A model generated the notes under the pieces. That model saw nothing but the letters and a program-made list of their open reading frames with translations. It ran no database searches and was not told the origin of the DNA. Shown here in pieces: positions 6,445 through 13,004 of a stretch of DNA of 13,004 bases. Made by a program: the position numbers and the translations under genes. How positions within the stretch are numbered: position 1 is the stretch's first letter; the number at the start of each line of letters is the position of its first letter. The stretch is from Syntrophaceae bacterium (GTDB lineage: Bacteria > Desulfobacterota > Syntrophia > Syntrophales > UBA2185): assembly GCA_003508565.1 (NCBI GenBank), contig DNUI01000251.1, positions 569 through 13,572 of the forward strand, in the 5' to 3' direction.

Positions 6445-7245
6445 ATGACTATCGAACCAATGGGCCGGGCAGAACGGGAAATTGCTCACAGCAGGAAGAT
6501 TTCTTCCAGGAATACGGAGAAGTTGTGGGGCTGGGGTACACCTGCAGGACAGCTGCGGGCCAAGAGACGCGTGGAGTTGATCGCTGAGAGCGCCCGCCTT
6601 GGGGTGGGCGTTCGAGCCCTGGAGATCGGCTGCGGGACGGGTTTGTTTACCGAGATGTTTGCCGGAACAGGCGCCCGGATTATAGCGGTCGATATATCAC
6701 GGGAGTTAATCGAAAAAGCCCAATCAAGAGGACTACCCACGAACCAGGTAACTTTCCTCGAAAAAAGATTTGAAGATTGTGATGTGGATGGTCCATTTGA
6801 CGCCATCATAGGGTCATCGGTACTTCACCATCTTGATATGAACGCGGCTCCGGCTAAAATTTATGGCCTTCTCAAACCAGGCGGGCGCATGAGTTTTGCC
6901 GAGCCAAACATGCTTAATCCGCAGATTATGATGCAGAAAAACATTCCTTCGTTAAAGATGAGAATGGGAGACTCCCCGGATGAATCGGCATTTACACGCT
7001 GGCAACTTCGTGATCTTCTGAGGAATGCGGGATTTGTCAATGTGAATATATTACCCTATGACTGGCTTCATCCCGCAACTCCCATCTCATTCATTAAACT
7101 GTTAGCCAAAACCGGCCAGATTTTGGAGAAGATACCCATCATGCGCGAATTTTCCGGATCTTTACACATATGTTGCAGCCGTCCGAAGAAAACCTACTTT
7201 CCCTTTGATGGTGTCCATCAAGATACAGCAATCGAAAAAAAATGA
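6445..7245 (+). CDS. Class I SAM-dependent methyltransferase
   Basis: This 266-residue cytoplasmic methyltransferase belongs to the Methyltransf_11/25-like group. Motif I is ALEIGCGTG (58-66), and the acidic ribose-binding residue is Asp83 in AVDIS. SSVLHHL (124-130) and LLKPGGRMSFAEP (142-154) are the usual post-motif strands. The C-terminal third carries FTRWQLRDLLRNAGFVNV, a common feature of small-molecule methyltransferases. The substrate cannot be read. It is 28 bp upstream of the TTG start of the methyltransferase-glycosyltransferase fusion gene and on the same strand, so a sugar or lipid-linked sugar is a reasonable guess. The ATG at 6445 has only a weak GGGA upstream; the alternative ATG five codons later is no better. 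The 180 bp between it and queD hold a small hairpin (6358-6376) but no gene. Confidence 0.88.
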   Translation: MTIEPMGRAEREIAHSRKISSRNTEKLWGWGTPAGQLRAKRRVELIAESARLGVGVRALEIGCGTGLFTEMFAGTGARIIAVDISRELIEKAQSRGLPTNQVTFLEKRFEDCDVDGPFDAIIGSSVLHHLDMNAAPAKIYGLLKPGGRMSFAEPNMLNPQIMMQKNIPSLKMRMGDSPDESAFTRWQLRDLLRNAGFVNVNILPYDWLHPATPISFIKLLAKTGQILEKIPIMREFSGSLHICCSRPKKTYFPFDGVHQDTAIEKK

Positions 7246-7273
7246 ACACTGCATGCAAATAGTGGGAGGAATT

Positions 7274-8737
7274 TTGAAAAAATTCTATCAGGAACGTCCT
7301 TCATTATTGGATACAGAAAAGAAAAATTATCAGGAAGCGCGGATTGAGCATTGGGACGCTGTCGCCCGGAGCATGGACACATGGAGGGGATTTGGCGGCT
7401 ATTACCACCGGCGTATTGAAGAGGTATATCGGTTTATGGTCGAACCGGGAAAGCGCGTTGTTGAGATTGGCTGCGCCCAGGGCGATTTACTTGCAGCACT
7501 AAAACCGTCTTTTGGCGTAGGCGTGGATTTCTCGGGCGAGATGATTGCACGCGCCAGGAAGCGTTATCCTGAATTCGAATTTATCCAGGCCGATGCACAC
7601 TCTATGGATATTGATCAAAAGTTCGATTTTATCATTCTTTCAGACCTCGTGAACGACCTCCTGGATGTTCAGTCAGTTTTTCAGCGGATCATGCATCTGG
7701 CAACACCTCGGTCAAGAATTATTATCAATACATACAGCCAGCTGTGGGAGCTGCCCCTCTCCATTGTCAAGAAATTGAATCTATCAAAGCCTATGTTACC
7801 GCAAAACTGGCTTACCATTGAAGATATTGAAGGGCTTCTGAACCTTTCCGACATTGAAGTTATCAGGCATTGGGAAGAAATCATCTGGCCTCTGCCTACA
7901 CCCCTGCTTGATAAACTTATGAACCGTGTGATTGTAAAAATGTGGCCTTTTAAATATCTTACATTGACTCATTTTTTTGTGGCACGGCCAAGGTTTAATA
8001 AAGTTTATAATGAGAGAAAACCACGAGTATCCGTAATTGTGCCAGCTCGAAATGAAGCAGGAAATATTACTGATATTTTCAAGAGGGTTCCGCACATGGG
8101 AGCGGGAACGGAACTTGTGTTCGTTGAAGGTCATTCTCAAGATGATACTTATTTGATGATTGAGAAGGAGATGCGAATTTCTCCCGGAAGGCAGTGTAAA
8201 TTGCTCCGGCAGACGGGGGTTGGTAAAGGAGACGCAGTAAGAACAGGCTTTGCCCATGCATGCGGTGAGATTCTAATGATTCTCGACGGCGATCTTACGG
8301 TACCGCCGGAAGACCTGCCGCGCTTTTACGATGCGATTCTCACGGGCAAAGGTGAATTCGTGAACGGCGTGCGTCTTGTATATCCAATGGAGCAAGAAGC
8401 CATGCGATTTCTGAATCTTGTAGGTAATAAGTTTTTCAGTCTCGCATTTTCATGGTTATTGGGACAACCGATCAAGGATACCCTGTGCGGGACGAAGGTA
8501 TTTTGGAGGGAAGATTATGAAAGAATTAAGCAAAATCGCTCTTATTTTGGTGATTTCGATCCCTTTGGTGACTTTGACCTTCTCTTTGGAGCCGCCAAGC
8601 TGAATTTGAAAATTATTGAAATGCCAATCCGATACAGGGAAAGAACGTATGGTTCTACTAATATCAGTCGCTGGAAACACGGATGGCTTCTGCTGAAGAT
8701 GGTTATGTTTGCCGTAAGAAGAATTAAATTTATATAA
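7274..8737 (+). CDS. Bifunctional protein: SAM methyltransferase fused to GT2 glycosyltransferase
   Basis: Two enzymes are joined in one 487-residue chain. Residues about 20-220 form a class I methyltransferase: VVEIGCAQGDLL (62-73), GVGVDFSGEMIARA, then FDFIILSDLVND. From about residue 250 a family-2 glycosyltransferase starts at VSVIVPARNEAGN, continues through VGKGDAVRTGF and MILDGDLTVPPEDLP (DGD metal/nucleotide-sugar motif, near 336-345), and ends with GDFDLLFGAAKLNLKIIEMP and YGSTNISRW. This glycosyltransferase is of the polyprenyl-phosphate-sugar synthase type and lacks membrane helices. The frame opens at TTG 7205, overlapping the previous gene. TTG 7274-7276 is preferred because GGGAGGA stands 3-4 nt before it and the upstream residues are not family-like; ATG 7253 is the other option. 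It sits between a methyltransferase gene and a TMTC-like gene in one operon. The decayed pair at 3307-4730 has the same two classes as separate genes in reverse order. Confidence 0.9.
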   Translation: MKKFYQERPSLLDTEKKNYQEARIEHWDAVARSMDTWRGFGGYYHRRIEEVYRFMVEPGKRVVEIGCAQGDLLAALKPSFGVGVDFSGEMIARARKRYPEFEFIQADAHSMDIDQKFDFIILSDLVNDLLDVQSVFQRIMHLATPRSRIIINTYSQLWELPLSIVKKLNLSKPMLPQNWLTIEDIEGLLNLSDIEVIRHWEEIIWPLPTPLLDKLMNRVIVKMWPFKYLTLTHFFVARPRFNKVYNERKPRVSVIVPARNEAGNITDIFKRVPHMGAGTELVFVEGHSQDDTYLMIEKEMRISPGRQCKLLRQTGVGKGDAVRTGFAHACGEILMILDGDLTVPPEDLPRFYDAILTGKGEFVNGVRLVYPMEQEAMRFLNLVGNKFFSLAFSWLLGQPIKDTLCGTKVFWREDYERIKQNRSYFGDFDPFGDFDLLFGAAKLNLKIIEMPIRYRERTYGSTNISRWKHGWLLLKMVMFAVRRIKFI

Positions 8738-8755
8738 AGAGGTTGTGGCAGAACC

Positions 8756-10579
8756 ATGTTGATAGATTCAGCGCCACAAAAAATTGCTGATATGAAGAAA
8801 TATGGCGATCTGTTGATATGCATGTTTCTTGCGGCTGCTATCCTTGCCGCGTATTGGCAGGTGCAGTATTATGACCTGACTTGTTATGATGACATAAGCT
8901 ATATATCAAACAACCCTTATGTAAAGAAGGGATTAACGGGGGAAAGCTTCACATGGGCAATGACAACTATTCATATGGGTTACTGGCAACCCTTGACTTG
9001 GCTTTCCCACATGCTGGATTATCAGTTGTTCGGACCCAATATCGGCGGCCATCACTGGGTGAACGTGATCCTCCATATCGCCAATGCAATCCTGCTGTAT
9101 ATCGTCCTGAGACGAACAAGCGGTGAGACCTGGAAGAGTGCAATTGTAGCGGCACTGTTCGCTGTTCACCCCCTGAATGTGGAATCTGTCGCCTGGATCG
9201 CGGAACGGAAGAATGTGTTAAGCACATTGTTCTGGTTTATTGCATTGTGGTTCTATGCCTGCTATGTCGAACGCCCAACGTTATACAGGTATGCTCTTAT
9301 TCTTTTGACGTTCTCGTTAGGGCTCATGGCAAAGCCGATGCTTGTTACACTTCCGTTCACATTGCTTCTTTTCGACTACTGGCCTCTGGGCCGGCTCACA
9401 TCATGGAAGGTTCTGCCCCGCCTTTTGTATGAAAAAATTCCATTTTTCATTCTCACCACCATCGTAAGTATTGAGACGTTCCTTTCATGCAGGCACAAGG
9501 ATGTTATTTCTCACCTTGACAAGATAACCCTCGGGGAACGCACGGCCAATGTTCTTGTTTCCTATGTAAAATATATAGCAAATATGCTCTGGCCCCAGGA
9601 TCTTGCCATATTTTATCCCTATTCGAAAGATTTTACCGCATTTCAGATAGTTGGATCAGCTTTACTGCTGATAATCACATCCTGCATCATGATCATTTTC
9701 GCACGGCAGTACCGGTATGCACTCACGGGATGGCTTTGGTATTTGGGGACCCTTATACCGGTCATCGGGTTAATACAGGCAGGTCCACAGGCCATGGCTG
9801 ACCGCTTTGCCTATATTCCTATGATTGGCCTGTTTGTGATGATTGTCTGGGGTGTTCCCGATCTTCTGAAAAAATGGCCTCAGCGAAGGATTGTTTTCTC
9901 CGTAGTTTCCGGTGCTGTCCTCTCCGTGTTGATCATTTGCACGTTGCAGCAGGTCAGATACTGGCAGAATAGCATGGCCCTCTTTGAACATGCCTTACGC
10001 GTCACTGGTGAAACCCCCCGGGTGCACTACCATATGGGAGTCGCATTGACACACGGGGGAAAGCCAGATCAGGCTGTCAAGCATTTTGAATATGCGATAA
10101 AAGGCAATCCGGAATTCGCGGAAGCCTACAGCTATATGGGGATTGCCTTGGCCAGCCAGGGAAAGATAGATGGAGCGATGGCCTATTTTCGTGAAGCCTT
10201 GCAAAGAAAGCGTCATGATGAAATGACCCATAATAATCTGGGAGCAGCCTTGATCAATAAGGGCAAGCTTGATGAAGCCATCGTGCATATTCAAGAGGCT
10301 TTAAACATCAGGCCCGATTATGTACCTGCCCACCGTAATATGGGTGTTGCCCTGGCCAGCCAGGGAAAAATGGAAGAGGCCATAGGCTATTATAAGAAGG
10401 CGCTTCAGCTTGAAAGAAGCGATGCCATAACCCACAACAATATAGGGATCGCACTTGCTTATACAGGGAGGAGGGAGGAGGCAGTTCATCATTTTCGTGA
10501 GGCACTGAAAATCAACCCCTATTATGGAGATGCTGCCGATAATCTCCGTACTATTCAGAAAAGCGTTAAAGATCATTGA
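8756..10579 (+). CDS. Multipass membrane protein with C-terminal TPRs (TMTC-like GT-C glycosyltransferase)
   Basis: The 607-residue protein has an N-terminal membrane part of roughly ten hydrophobic segments (about 17-405), then five tetratricopeptide repeats (about 415-600). The first large loop, after TM1, holds the acidic pair Asp45-Asp46 in CYDDISYISNNPYV. This is the place of the catalytic acid in GT-C enzymes that use polyprenyl-phosphate sugars. HPLNVESVAWIAERKNVLST and AKPMLVTLPFTLLLFDYWPL are family hallmarks, shared with eukaryotic TMTC O-mannosyltransferases and many Desulfobacterota proteins. The expected reaction is transfer of a sugar from a lipid phosphate to a protein at the outer face of the membrane, with TPRs binding the acceptor; this is inferred from the family and no bacterial member is proven here. 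It is 18 bp after the fusion gene. Two of the TPR pairs are a recent 204-bp duplication. Start ATG 8756 has only a distant AGAGG; ATG 8792 is possible. Confidence 0.88.
   Translation: MLIDSAPQKIADMKKYGDLLICMFLAAAILAAYWQVQYYDLTCYDDISYISNNPYVKKGLTGESFTWAMTTIHMGYWQPLTWLSHMLDYQLFGPNIGGHHWVNVILHIANAILLYIVLRRTSGETWKSAIVAALFAVHPLNVESVAWIAERKNVLSTLFWFIALWFYACYVERPTLYRYALILLTFSLGLMAKPMLVTLPFTLLLFDYWPLGRLTSWKVLPRLLYEKIPFFILTTIVSIETFLSCRHKDVISHLDKITLGERTANVLVSYVKYIANMLWPQDLAIFYPYSKDFTAFQIVGSALLLIITSCIMIIFARQYRYALTGWLWYLGTLIPVIGLIQAGPQAMADRFAYIPMIGLFVMIVWGVPDLLKKWPQRRIVFSVVSGAVLSVLIICTLQQVRYWQNSMALFEHALRVTGETPRVHYHMGVALTHGGKPDQAVKHFEYAIKGNPEFAEAYSYMGIALASQGKIDGAMAYFREALQRKRHDEMTHNNLGAALINKGKLDEAIVHIQEALNIRPDYVPAHRNMGVALASQGKMEEAIGYYKKALQLERSDAITHNNIGIALAYTGRREEAVHHFREALKINPYYGDAADNLRTIQKSVKDH
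10149..10368 (+). repeat. 204-bp-spaced duplication of a TPR pair inside the membrane/TPR gene
   Basis: The 16-mer TGGCCAGCCAGGGAAA occurs at 10149-10164 and again at 10353-10368, exactly 204 bp apart, which equals two 34-residue TPR units. Further matches at the same spacing include ACCCATAATAATCTGGG (10227) against ACCCACAACAATATAGGG (10431). The proteins align as two 68-residue units, with xMGxALASQGK in the first half and THNNxGxAL in the second half of each. The repeat array therefore grew by duplication of a TPR pair. Confidence 0.8.
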
Positions 10580-10801
10580 GACATCATCGATCAGTGCAGC
10601 GTTCTTGATGTACCCTGTGAAATTAAAAAACCGGTTCACCATCAAAATATTTTGCTCTCCTCTCAGAGAGTTAAGGGGTCGATTATTGGAGTGAAGGGCT
10701 TGTATGATACAGGGATTTATCCAAGATAGATAAAGGTTGCTCAGGGCACTGATAAAATTATTGCAACATACACACCTTTACCAGTGGATCCGGACGATAA
10801 A
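10580..10801. other. Intergenic region between two convergent membrane/TPR genes
   Basis: These 222 bp separate the stop codons of the two convergent genes. I see no convincing gene. A 5-bp stem, CTCTC-N6-GAGAG (about 10656-10671), lacks a T tract, so no credible Rho-independent terminator can be named for either gene. Confidence 0.4.
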
Positions 10802-12568
10802 TCACTCATCATCGATCTTCTTCTCGCACCATTGTTGATACAGCAGCACTCCCCGTTTGTAATCCGGATTAATATGTATCGCGCCCTGTAAATACTCGCA
10901 TCCTTTCTTTCGACGATTGGTTTGGCAATAGGCGAGTCCTACATTGGCATTGGCTGCGAAGTCATTAGGTTTTATCGCTATGGCTTTTTCAAGTATTGGA
11001 ATTGCCTTTCCATATTCACCCGATTGAATATGCAAAAAGCCAAGGTTGTTCAGTGCGTCGGTATTAAGAGGCGCTATTTTGATTGATTCAGTAAAAGCTT
11101 TCTTTGCCTCTTCATAATTTCCCGAAAGTGCCCAGGCAATCCCTATATTACTAAGTGTGGAAGCGTTCCGGGGATTGAGAGAAACGGCTGATTGAAATTC
11201 ACGGATCGCCAAATCAAACCTCCCTATTTGCATGTACGCGAGTCCCAAATTGTTATGCGGCCTGTCATGGTTTGGGGATTTCTTGACTGAATCCGACCAC
11301 AAAGATATCTCGTTATTCCACACGCGACTCCTTTCCATCGTAAGATATGCCATGAGCACAATAATTACAGAGAAAACAGCGAGACCGGCAATTTTTATCG
11401 TTTTGTTTTCACTCCAACGACTCCCGCTCCAATATTCCACAATCGCAATGATTACTGCTGCGAAAAAACCGATTGAAGGAAAGTATACTGTATGTTCACT
11501 AATGGGTTCATGGGTCGGAAGGACCATTGTCGGCAACAGTGCAATAAGAAACCACATGGAGAAAAAAAACAGGGGTTTAGAGCGACGGAAAAATATTGGT
11601 GAAGAAATGCCATAATAAATGATAATGCCTGCAAACGCCAAAAGTGCTGAAGGTTCCCATATCGTTTTTACGATAGGAAGATAATGGTCAACATTCTGAC
11701 CGACGGGGATAATGAGAAGCTTGAGATAAATGAAAAAGGCCTTAAGAGAAGTGAAAAAATAATAGATAAATAATCCTGTAGCCTCCGGAATATAAAACTG
11801 AAACACTGCCACAATCCTGAATAATAGATAGGCGGCAAGAATAAAAAAATACGGCATACAGATTCGTAGAGAGGATATGAAAATCTTATTTTGTTTTTGA
11901 TTATGGAAATGCAGGATTGAATAAATAAAAACAATAATTGGGAGTACAATGACTATTTCTTTGGTTAAAAGCCCAAACGCAAAGCTCATAATGCTTGCTA
12001 ACCTGAGTGTGATCCGATAACGATCTCTGGATAACGAGGCAATAAATGAAAGAAATGCACCGAGAATAAAGGATGTACTGAGCAAGGAAGTTCGGCTCAC
12101 TATGTAACTCACTGATTCCGTTTGTAGAGGATGACACGCAAAAAGCAGTGCGCTCGCAAATGCTATTTGCCTGTTCTGAGGTTCCTTCGCGCAGGCGCTG
12201 CCCGACAGACACAACACCTTGCCTATGGTCAGGTACACCAGAAGACTGTTCACTATATGAAGTATTATATTAAACAGATGATAAGAAAAAGGATCGAGTC
12301 CCGACAAGTGATAGTTCAAAGCAAAGGAAACAAGGATCAAAGGACGGTATGCTCCATGCTGCTGTTCATAAAAGCTCCATGTCTCTTTGTGGTAGGGGTC
12401 AAAATATGTCGGAATGAATTGTAATTTCTTGATATAAGAATTATTTACAATCTCCCCAATATCATCATACACGAAATTGCCGAATAGGGATGGTGCATAG
12501 ATTATGATACACAGAAGTGAAATCAGGAGAACATCTACGAGATATACGCCGCCATATTTCTTGCTCAT
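10802..12568 (-). CDS. Second multipass membrane/TPR protein (TMTC-like GT-C glycosyltransferase)
   Basis: This 588-residue protein has the same architecture as the gene at 8756-10579. It has a TM1 and a loop with Asp35-Asp36 in FVYDDIGEIVNNSYI, about ten hydrophobic segments, HPLQTESVSYIVSRTSLLST in the conserved loop, and LLTKEIVIVLPIIVF. Four TPRs follow (about 445-580), including PHNNLGLAYMQIGRFDLAI and ALNNLGFLHIQSGEYGKAI. It differs widely in sequence from the first protein, so it is an old paralogue or a separate acquisition rather than a recent copy. By eye it is more A/T-rich than the plus-strand gene. It is monocistronic as far as can be seen, and a promoter with an inverted repeat lies at 12692-12721. 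The ribosome binding site (AGAGAAGAT, 4 nt before ATG) is weak. It may use a different sugar or acceptor from its neighbour, or serve the same pathway. Confidence 0.87.
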   Translation of the reverse strand: MSKKYGGVYLVDVLLISLLCIIIYAPSLFGNFVYDDIGEIVNNSYIKKLQFIPTYFDPYHKETWSFYEQQHGAYRPLILVSFALNYHLSGLDPFSYHLFNIILHIVNSLLVYLTIGKVLCLSGSACAKEPQNRQIAFASALLFACHPLQTESVSYIVSRTSLLSTSFILGAFLSFIASLSRDRYRITLRLASIMSFAFGLLTKEIVIVLPIIVFIYSILHFHNQKQNKIFISSLRICMPYFFILAAYLLFRIVAVFQFYIPEATGLFIYYFFTSLKAFFIYLKLLIIPVGQNVDHYLPIVKTIWEPSALLAFAGIIIYYGISSPIFFRRSKPLFFFSMWFLIALLPTMVLPTHEPISEHTVYFPSIGFFAAVIIAIVEYWSGSRWSENKTIKIAGLAVFSVIIVLMAYLTMERSRVWNNEISLWSDSVKKSPNHDRPHNNLGLAYMQIGRFDLAIREFQSAVSLNPRNASTLSNIGIAWALSGNYEEAKKAFTESIKIAPLNTDALNNLGFLHIQSGEYGKAIPILEKAIAIKPNDFAANANVGLAYCQTNRRKKGCEYLQGAIHINPDYKRGVLLYQQWCEKKIDDE

Positions 12569-12691
12569 GGATATCTTCTCTTATTTTTTGCGGTTACATT
12601 AAGGCTTCCGCCTTCTGTAATAAATATTCCCTGTGGTTTTACCATAACAGAAGATTTGCTCTTCGCATTGCTATAACAACATGAGAGATAT

Positions 12692-12721
12692 TTTATATTG
12701 AGGTTATACCAATATAGTTAA
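12692..12721 (-). promoter_or_regulatory. Promoter with overlapping inverted repeat for the second membrane/TPR gene
   Basis: On the minus strand TTAACT (12716-12721) and TATAAA (12692-12697) are 18 bp apart, matching the -35 in 4 of 6 and the -10 in 5 of 6 bases. Between and over them lies a perfect inverted repeat, TATATTG-N9-CAATATA (12694-12716). An operator in that position would block RNA polymerase. The leader would be about 115 nt and contains a second inverted repeat, CTTCTGT...ACAGAAG (12612-12618 and 12647-12653). Confidence 0.4.
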
Positions 12722-12859
12722 ACCCTTGTTTATTTACTTGAAAAAACGGGCACCACGATAACTGGCAAAATAATAATTGTCAAATCAATTTCATTTTGGT
12801 AACCCCCGGGCAGAGCCTGAATTTTTCTGAATGAGATGCATAGATAATAAATATTTGGG
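12722..12859. other. Intergenic stretch between divergent promoters
   Basis: The gene-free interval between the membrane/TPR gene and folE2 spans 12569-12943. Besides the two promoter candidates and the short inverted repeats described separately, it is A/T-rich. The short ORF at 12730-12927 on the minus strand has no coding character. I see no RNA gene in it. Confidence 0.35.
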
Positions 12860-12888
12860 TTGACATGATCAAAGGAGTAGATAAGAAT
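12860..12888 (+). promoter_or_regulatory. Candidate sigma-70 promoter of folE2
   Basis: TTGACA (12860-12865) is followed, after 17 bp, by AAGAAT (12883-12888), a 4-of-6 match to the -10. Transcription would start near 12895 and leave a leader of about 50 nt before the folE2 ATG. That leader contains GGAGGAG (12906-12912), which is too far from the ATG (31 nt) to serve it directly. Confidence 0.45.
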
Positions 12889-12943
12889 CGTGATGAAAAG
12901 GCTATGGAGGAGAGAGAAAATCATCATACCTCATTAAAACACA

Positions 12944-13004
12944 ATGATCGATATTCAAAATCAGAAAGATAACAGAAATATAGACATACAAAAAGTCGGT
13001 GTGA
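12944..13004 (+). CDS. folE2: GTP cyclohydrolase FolE2 (type IB), first 20 residues only
   Basis: The last 61 bases encode MIDIQNQKDNRNIDI followed by QKVGV, then the window ends. This start, (M)xDIQNQxDxRNIxIxKVGV, is the typical N-terminus of FolE2, the metal-dependent GTP cyclohydrolase IB that converts GTP to dihydroneopterin triphosphate for folate and queuosine synthesis. An in-frame stop lies just upstream (TAA 12935-12937), so ATG 12944-12946 is the first possible ATG. No Shine-Dalgarno sequence stands at the normal distance. The active-site Cys, His and Glu residues lie outside the window, so function rests on the N-terminal signature alone. The pairing with queD, which uses its product, supports the call. 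Confidence 0.8.
   Translation, partial: MIDIQNQKDNRNIDIQKVGV

Noticed and set aside
10656..10671. Hairpin between the convergent genes as a terminator
   Set aside because: The stem is only 5 bp and no T tract follows on either strand.
12730..12927. 65-codon minus-strand frame in the folE2 upstream region
   Set aside because: It is A/T-rich and hydrophobic by composition only, has no ribosome binding site, and runs across the folE2 promoter.

Overview
The window looks like a chromosomal segment of an anaerobic or syntrophic bacterium of the Desulfobacterota type (the former Deltaproteobacteria). This is inferred from gene content, not from a marker gene. The clues are a TetR-controlled long-form acyl-CoA dehydrogenase and 3-hydroxyacyl-CoA dehydrogenase pair, a type IV pilin behind a sigma-54 promoter, two membrane-plus-TPR proteins of the TMTC type, and FolE2 as the GTP cyclohydrolase. 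I saw no tRNA, rRNA, CRISPR array, insertion sequence or phage gene.

Region 1 (1-3306, minus strand) is a fatty-acid or acyl-CoA oxidation unit. A TetR regulator (2429-3061) is followed by a 621-residue acyl-CoA dehydrogenase (478-2343) and, 25 bp further on, a 3-hydroxyacyl-CoA dehydrogenase whose C-terminal part lies outside the window (1-452). A strong palindrome, with a third half-site beside it, sits about 85 bp upstream of the regulator gene and probably is its operator.

Region 2 (3307-4895, minus strand) is decayed. A polyprenyl-phosphate-sugar-synthase-like glycosyltransferase (3980-4730) carries one frameshift. A SAM methyltransferase that overlaps its stop codon by 4 nt (3307-3983) carries two, and also lacks a recognisable SAM-binding glycine motif. 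A short unrecognised ORF (4740-4895) precedes them.

Region 3 (4916-5567, minus strand) is a complete type IV major pilin gene with a strong terminator, a leader of about 150 nt and a well-formed sigma-54 promoter.

Region 4 (5811-10579, plus strand) starts with queD behind a good sigma-70 promoter. It continues with a tight set: a SAM methyltransferase, a methyltransferase-glycosyltransferase fusion protein, and a 607-residue multipass membrane protein with C-terminal TPRs. Convergent to it, on the minus strand (10802-12568), is a second, divergent protein of the same membrane/TPR design. The last 61 bases hold the start of folE2, which makes the pterin substrate used by QueD.

The picture I favour is a pilin (or cell-surface) glycosylation island between queD and folE2. 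GT2-type enzymes would make or extend a lipid-linked sugar, methyltransferases would decorate it, and the two TMTC-like GT-C proteins would transfer it at the periplasmic face, with the adjacent pilin as the obvious candidate acceptor. The intact fusion gene has the same two enzyme classes as the decayed pair on the other side of the pilin, which suggests replacement of an older module. The glycosylation role is inference from domain content and proximity; no acceptor or sugar can be read from the sequence.
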